From Enterocloster bolteae (lineage in GTDB: Bacteria; Bacillota; Clostridia; Lachnospirales; Lachnospiraceae), in NCBI RefSeq assembly GCF_002234575.2, contig NZ_CP022464.2:3162001-3226000 (forward strand): a stretch of 64,000 nt of DNA. Reading direction: 5' to 3'. Positions 60,332 through 64,000 of this stretch are shown one piece after another. Positions within the stretch are counted from its first letter, which is position 1. Every line of letters starts with the position of its first letter. Below the pieces are notes generated by a model that made no database searches, was not told where the DNA came from, and worked only from the letters and a program-made list of their open reading frames with translations. The position numbers and the translations under genes were made by a program.

Positions 60332-61666
60332 CTACAGGTCGTCAAAGGAAAGGTCGTCAAAGTCAATGTCATCGTCATCTGATTTGTCAGAAGCCTTGGC
60401 CTCATCTTCCAGATACTGCTTATCCATCATCTTAATAAACGGCATATAGATGAATACTCCCAGTATGAGAAGAAGCAGCTGCAGTACAGCTCCCTGCCAT
60501 CCTGTTGCCAGGAATCCGGACAGTACCACGGGCATGGTCCATGGAATGGCGACGCCTGTACAGAGGGGAACCAGACCAATGCTCATGCAGAAATAAGAAA
60601 TTACGATGTTTATAGTGGGCACCAGCATGAAGGGAATGAGAATCATTGGGTTCAGCACAATGGGAAGGCCGAATACAAGAGGTTCATTGATGCCGAATAC
60701 ACCGGGTATAAACGCCAGTTTGCCTAATTCCTTGATACGTTTGGAGTGGCAGAATAAAAGCATTGCAATGAGCAGCGACAATGTAGAACCGCATCCTCCA
60801 AAGGTTGCGAACAAATCCTGGAACTGCTGGGAAATAATATTGGGCAGCGGCTGGCCTGCCTGGAATGCAGCCAGGTTGTCGGCGGACAGTGTCTGAAGGA
60901 TGGGATTGAACACAGCGCCTACAACGGAACCGCCGTTCACTCCAAAGAACCAGAAGAAGTGAAGGAATATATATGCGATTACCATGGCCGGAAGTGTATT
61001 GCCCAGTTTTAAAAGCGGTGTCTGTAAAATTGTAAAGATGAAGTTAAATGCGTTTTTATAAGGCGTCATTGCAAACACGATATTCATGATAAAGAATACC
61101 AGTATGGACACACCTGCAGGAATCAGGGCCGAGAATGACTTTGATACTGTAGGAGGAACGCCGTCAGGCATTTTGATGACCCAGCCCTTTTTGTTTACCC
61201 ATGCATAAATATGGACTGACAGGAAGGCCACGATGATTCCCACGAAAATACCCTTGGACCCCACCCAGTTTAACGGAATTCCGGTGACGCTGGAACCGCC
61301 GTCCACAAGAATCTCATAGGGCATGATGAGGAACCAGCTTACCAGGGCAATGGCTGCTCCGAACAGCTTATCTACGTTCATCTGCTCCGCGAAGGAATAG
61401 CCAATGCCTATAACGGCCAGCACTGCCATGATGGAGAAGGTGGCGTCAGTGGGCTTTGAAAAATAGGATGCCCAGTTGTCCCCGAAAAACCGCGCCCAGA
61501 AATCCGTCCATCCCGGTATTGGGAAGTTGGCAACCAGCAGGAAAAAGGACCCTACGATTAACAGCGGCATGGACAGCAGGAAGCCGTCACGGATGGCAAT
61601 GAGATATTTATTTTTTCCGATTTTCTCTGCCAGCGGCATGAGTACGGACTCTAACTTATTTAGCAT
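60332..61666 (-). CDS. PTS lactose/cellobiose-family IIC permease
   Basis: 444 residues with about ten membrane segments. KIGKNKYLIAIRDGFLLSMP at the N terminus, NGGSVVGAVFNPI and GINEPLVFGLPIVLNP are characteristic of CelB/LicC-type permeases. Moves the sugar while IIB phosphorylates it. Acidic C-terminal tail (DKSDDDDIDFDDLSFDDL). Substrate within the family is not predictable; cellobiose-type or N-acetyl-glycoside uptake fits. Confidence 0.95.
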   Translation of the reverse strand: MLNKLESVLMPLAEKIGKNKYLIAIRDGFLLSMPLLIVGSFFLLVANFPIPGWTDFWARFFGDNWASYFSKPTDATFSIMAVLAVIGIGYSFAEQMNVDKLFGAAIALVSWFLIMPYEILVDGGSSVTGIPLNWVGSKGIFVGIIVAFLSVHIYAWVNKKGWVIKMPDGVPPTVSKSFSALIPAGVSILVFFIMNIVFAMTPYKNAFNFIFTILQTPLLKLGNTLPAMVIAYIFLHFFWFFGVNGGSVVGAVFNPILQTLSADNLAAFQAGQPLPNIISQQFQDLFATFGGCGSTLSLLIAMLLFCHSKRIKELGKLAFIPGVFGINEPLVFGLPIVLNPMILIPFMLVPTINIVISYFCMSIGLVPLCTGVAIPWTMPVVLSGFLATGWQGAVLQLLLLILGVFIYMPFIKMMDKQYLEDEAKASDKSDDDDIDFDDLSFDDL

Positions 61667-61734
61667 GATTCATGTTCCCCCATTTCAACTATGATTGTTT
61701 TAGCACAGGCGGGCTAAGATGCTGCGCCGGACTG

Positions 61735-62055
61735 TTATTTTGCTGCTTTCATGAGCTTGATCGCTGATTTCAGTACTTTCTCACCGTTCATCATACCGTA
61801 ATCCGTCTGATCGATAACCTGAATCGGAATGCCCTTGTCGCCGTACTTTTCAACAATCTCGCCATAGCGGTATTTGACCTGGGGCCCTAAGAGAATCACA
61901 TCCGGGTGCTTCTCATCAATAATCTGGCCAATCTTTCCGTCCGGGAATGCCTCTACTTCAATGGGAAGGTCATGGGAATTGGCTACGTCCTGCATCTTGC
62001 TTGCCAGCATACTGGTGGACATTCCTGCGCTGCAAAATAAATATACTCGTTTCAT
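61735..62055 (-). CDS. PTS lactose/cellobiose-family IIB
   Basis: 106 residues. Phospho-cysteine C8 in VYLFCSAGMSTSMLASKM; LGPQVKYR is the typical later strand. AAGGAGG precedes the ATG. Receives phosphate from IIA and passes it to the sugar bound by IIC. Confidence 0.96.
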   Translation of the reverse strand: MKRVYLFCSAGMSTSMLASKMQDVANSHDLPIEVEAFPDGKIGQIIDEKHPDVILLGPQVKYRYGEIVEKYGDKGIPIQVIDQTDYGMMNGEKVLKSAIKLMKAAK

Positions 62056-62135
62056 GATTAAATCCTCCTTGATATCTATATAGTTTCCTTTTATTGTTCC
62101 TGTTTTATACCGATGGGTAAAATACGGTGTCTGAA

Positions 62136-62474
62136 TTAACGGTTTTCCAGCTTTTTTTCCAGTTCAGCGATTCGCTCGTAGCTGGCAATCATCTCTTCCG
62201 CGATGATTTTAAAGCCTTCCGCACTCATGAGCTGGTCTTCCGCATGAACCAGAATCATGGAGCCGCCTACCTGCTCTCCCTGTGCTTCCTTCTGAATCAG
62301 TTCAAAGTGGGCCTCATGTCCAACCAGAAACATCTCCTGGCCTGCCTTTATACATTCCCTGGCTCCCTCAAAGTCTCCCTGCTTTGCTTTCTGGATTGCT
62401 TCGATGTAGCTGGAACGCGCGCCTCCCACATTGGAGATAATCTTGAAGCAAATCATTTCTAATCCCTCTACCAT
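62136..62474 (-). CDS. PTS lactose/cellobiose-family IIA
   Basis: 112 residues, helical trimer type. H53 in the segment MFLVGHEAHFELIQ is the likely phosphohistidine and VHAEDQLM is the conserved distal motif. AAGGAGG precedes the ATG. First gene of the PTS module after the regulator. Confidence 0.94.
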   Translation of the reverse strand: MVEGLEMICFKIISNVGGARSSYIEAIQKAKQGDFEGARECIKAGQEMFLVGHEAHFELIQKEAQGEQVGGSMILVHAEDQLMSAEGFKIIAEEMIASYERIAELEKKLENR

Positions 62475-62502
62475 TTTGCTGCCTCCTTATTGTTTTTGAA
62501 AC

Positions 62503-62545
62503 GAGAAAATGCAACAAAACCATTCTGTTTGCTGCATTTCTTATT
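62503..62545 (-). terminator. Hairpin between the PRD regulator and PTS IIA
   Basis: On -, AAATGCAGCAAA pairs with TTTGTTGCATTT (one G-T pair) around CAGAATGG, followed by TC-rich sequence. Likely ends the regulator transcript or attenuates read-through. The region 62475-62614 holds no other feature. Confidence 0.65.
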
Positions 62546-62614
62546 AAGTTGCCTTAATTATAAGGCAGTTATTCACTTTTTTTCATTAAAGACATTTCCT
62601 AGCTGTTAGGAAAT

Positions 62615-64000
62615 TCAACCCATAATTCTGTCAATAAATTCCTCATAGCTGCATGGAGCCACTAATTTTGCCAGCTCCTCCGGCTGGTTTACCACATTGG
62701 ATACCCAGTCAAAGAAAATTTTAATCATTCTGGCATCCCCTTCGTTGATGGCGAAAAGCATGACCAGACGCACCTCAAAGGCTCCCCATTTCACCGGATT
62801 CTTAAGCTGTGCCACGGCAATGGTGGAATTTCTGGCAAAGGCGCCAAAGGCATGGGGAATGGCAAATGTGTTCACAAAGGAGGTGGGCGACATCTGCTCC
62901 CTCTTTAAGACCACTTCCGTGAATTCCGGTTCCACGATGCCCTCTTTTTCCAGGCCCGCGCACAGCATACGGATGATTTCTTCCGGCTGGTCCATGTCTA
63001 CCTGGGAGTGATAATGCTCTTTTCGTATCAGGTTCCCGATATGGGATGTAAACTCCAGACGGAAGCCTTTTTTATCCAGCCGGTTAATGGCCTGGAGAAT
63101 CTTTGACTCTGTTTCCGAGTCCACAAACAGGTTAATGGAAACAGTCTCCACATCCAGTCCGTGCTCCAGTGGAAAGGTGCTGAGAAGTAAATCCGGGTCC
63201 AGGGCCGATACCTCATCCTCCTCAAAATAGCCGAATGCCTTTACCACTTCCATACGTTCGCGGAACATGTCGGATATCTTCTTCACGCACATGTCGGAAA
63301 AAGACTGGTTGTGGGGCAGAATCATCACAGCCCTGTACTTTCTCACGGAATTCATGCGCTCACTGGCAGCTCCCAGGTGAAGGGCAATGTAACAGCTTTC
63401 CACATCTGATATGGGCCGTTCCAGCCGCTGCTCCAGAAACTCCAGCACATAGATTCCCATTTCGAAAACAAGGGGATATTTGCGCTTGATTTCCTCCACA
63501 AACACATCCTCCATCCGCACCTGGTTCTTGACACGTTCGATGAGTCCGTGAAAATGCATTTTAAGCCCCGCCACCAAATCTGCGTCCTGCCTGAAATCCA
63601 GGCCGAACAGGGCATAAACCTGTTCCAGGGCTTCAGCCACCAGCTTCTTGGTATTCATCCATTTTCCGTTGTAATTGACAAAATCGCTGGTATAGTTGGA
63701 AGCCCGCCTGCCCATGATTACCAGGGCGAACATGCCCACCTCGCCGTCGTGGACCGTTATGTGCAGCCGCTTGGAAATGCGGTCAAAGAAGGTCTGGGCT
63801 ATCTGGTACTCAATGGTATCCTCCAGCCCCTGCATTCCCTCCTCCATATTGATGTAATTGGCGCAGTTCATCCGTTCAATGCTGGTCCCCGCATGGAGAA
63901 TCAGCATGGGAAACATGGACTCATGGATGGAATAGTCGTATTCCTCCAGCACATCCACAAAGATATCCTTGACCTCAATCAGGTTAAAACTTCTGTAGAG
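62615..64000 (-). CDS. PRD-containing PTS regulator (BglG/LicR/MtlR type), 5' end beyond window
   Basis: Frame open to the window edge, at least 461 residues; the DNA- or RNA-binding N terminus is outside. Visible in order: PRD regulation domains with conserved His regions, a IIB-like domain, and a C-terminal PTS EIIA type-2 domain with FVNTFAIPHAFGAF (phospho-His). Such activators are controlled by phosphorylation from HPr and their cognate PTS. It surely regulates the PTS operon directly downstream. Confidence 0.92.
   Translation of the reverse strand, partial: LYRSFNLIEVKDIFVDVLEEYDYSIHESMFPMLILHAGTSIERMNCANYINMEEGMQGLEDTIEYQIAQTFFDRISKRLHITVHDGEVGMFALVIMGRRASNYTSDFVNYNGKWMNTKKLVAEALEQVYALFGLDFRQDADLVAGLKMHFHGLIERVKNQVRMEDVFVEEIKRKYPLVFEMGIYVLEFLEQRLERPISDVESCYIALHLGAASERMNSVRKYRAVMILPHNQSFSDMCVKKISDMFRERMEVVKAFGYFEEDEVSALDPDLLLSTFPLEHGLDVETVSINLFVDSETESKILQAINRLDKKGFRLEFTSHIGNLIRKEHYHSQVDMDQPEEIIRMLCAGLEKEGIVEPEFTEVVLKREQMSPTSFVNTFAIPHAFGAFARNSTIAVAQLKNPVKWGAFEVRLVMLFAINEGDARMIKIFFDWVSNVVNQPEELAKLVAPCSYEEFIDRIMG

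Noticed and set aside
1..64000. CRISPR arrays, tRNA or rRNA genes, insertion sequences
   Set aside because: No regularly spaced repeats, cloverleaf signatures or transposase frames were found on reading the window.

Overview
The window looks like chromosome of an anaerobic, low-to-mid-GC Clostridia member, most likely Lachnospiraceae of the Enterocloster / Clostridium clostridioforme type. The evidence is gene content: F-type ATPase, a DUF3793-flavodoxin pair, DUF4317, oxygen-sensitive NrdD, a GrdB-like protein, lactose/cellobiose-type PTS and many strong AGGAGG ribosome binding sites. The genus is an inference.

Layout. 0-3.6 kb: end of the ATP synthase operon (atpA'GDC). 3.7-13.1 kb: LysR regulator, DUF3793-flavodoxin, chemoreceptor, BlaI/BlaR1-type regulator pair with its operators, MgtC-like protein, unknown membrane protein. 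13.2-16.1 kb: stand-alone Xer-type tyrosine recombinase with a palindrome just upstream, then RtcB ligase. 16.2-21.8 kb: four-gene operon (glycosyltransferase, SDR-metallo-beta-lactamase fusion, adenylate-forming enzyme, KAS III-like condensing enzyme) that looks like an uncharacterised lipid or polyketide-type pathway. 21.8-29.9 kb: MsrAB, a DUF350-like / glutathionylspermidine synthase-like operon, nitroreductase-HxlR pair, second chemoreceptor, 3D-domain protein.

30.4-38.1 kb: the most striking feature, a 7.66-kb integrated filamentous phage (inovirus). It has a Rep-type initiator, a Zot/pI-like ATPase, a signal-peptide coat protein candidate, a large pIII-like adhesin with a C-terminal anchor, many tiny membrane proteins, and an RHH repressor with three operator copies. 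It has no integrase. It is flanked by direct repeats with the 11-6-11 architecture of a Xer dif site. Coding-strand bias flips across it: 21 of 26 genes are on + to its left and 24 of 29 on - to its right. This fits insertion at or near dif in the replication terminus.

38.2-57.5 kb: accessory and housekeeping genes, mostly on -: lipoproteins, zinc-ribbon membrane protein, BFD-like ferredoxin, DUF4317, MATE/MerR pair, PhzF, NrdD, SUFU protein, two YitT proteins, two Hsp20 genes behind a CIRCE-like operator, HPr-like protein and CutC. 56.7-64 kb: a leftward operon with a PRD antiterminator/activator (cut by the window end), PTS IIA-IIB-IIC, a GrdB-like protein, an N4-(beta-GlcNAc)-L-asparaginase family Ntn hydrolase, an M20 dipeptidase and CutC. 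Together these suggest uptake and degradation of a PTS sugar or glyco-amino acid.
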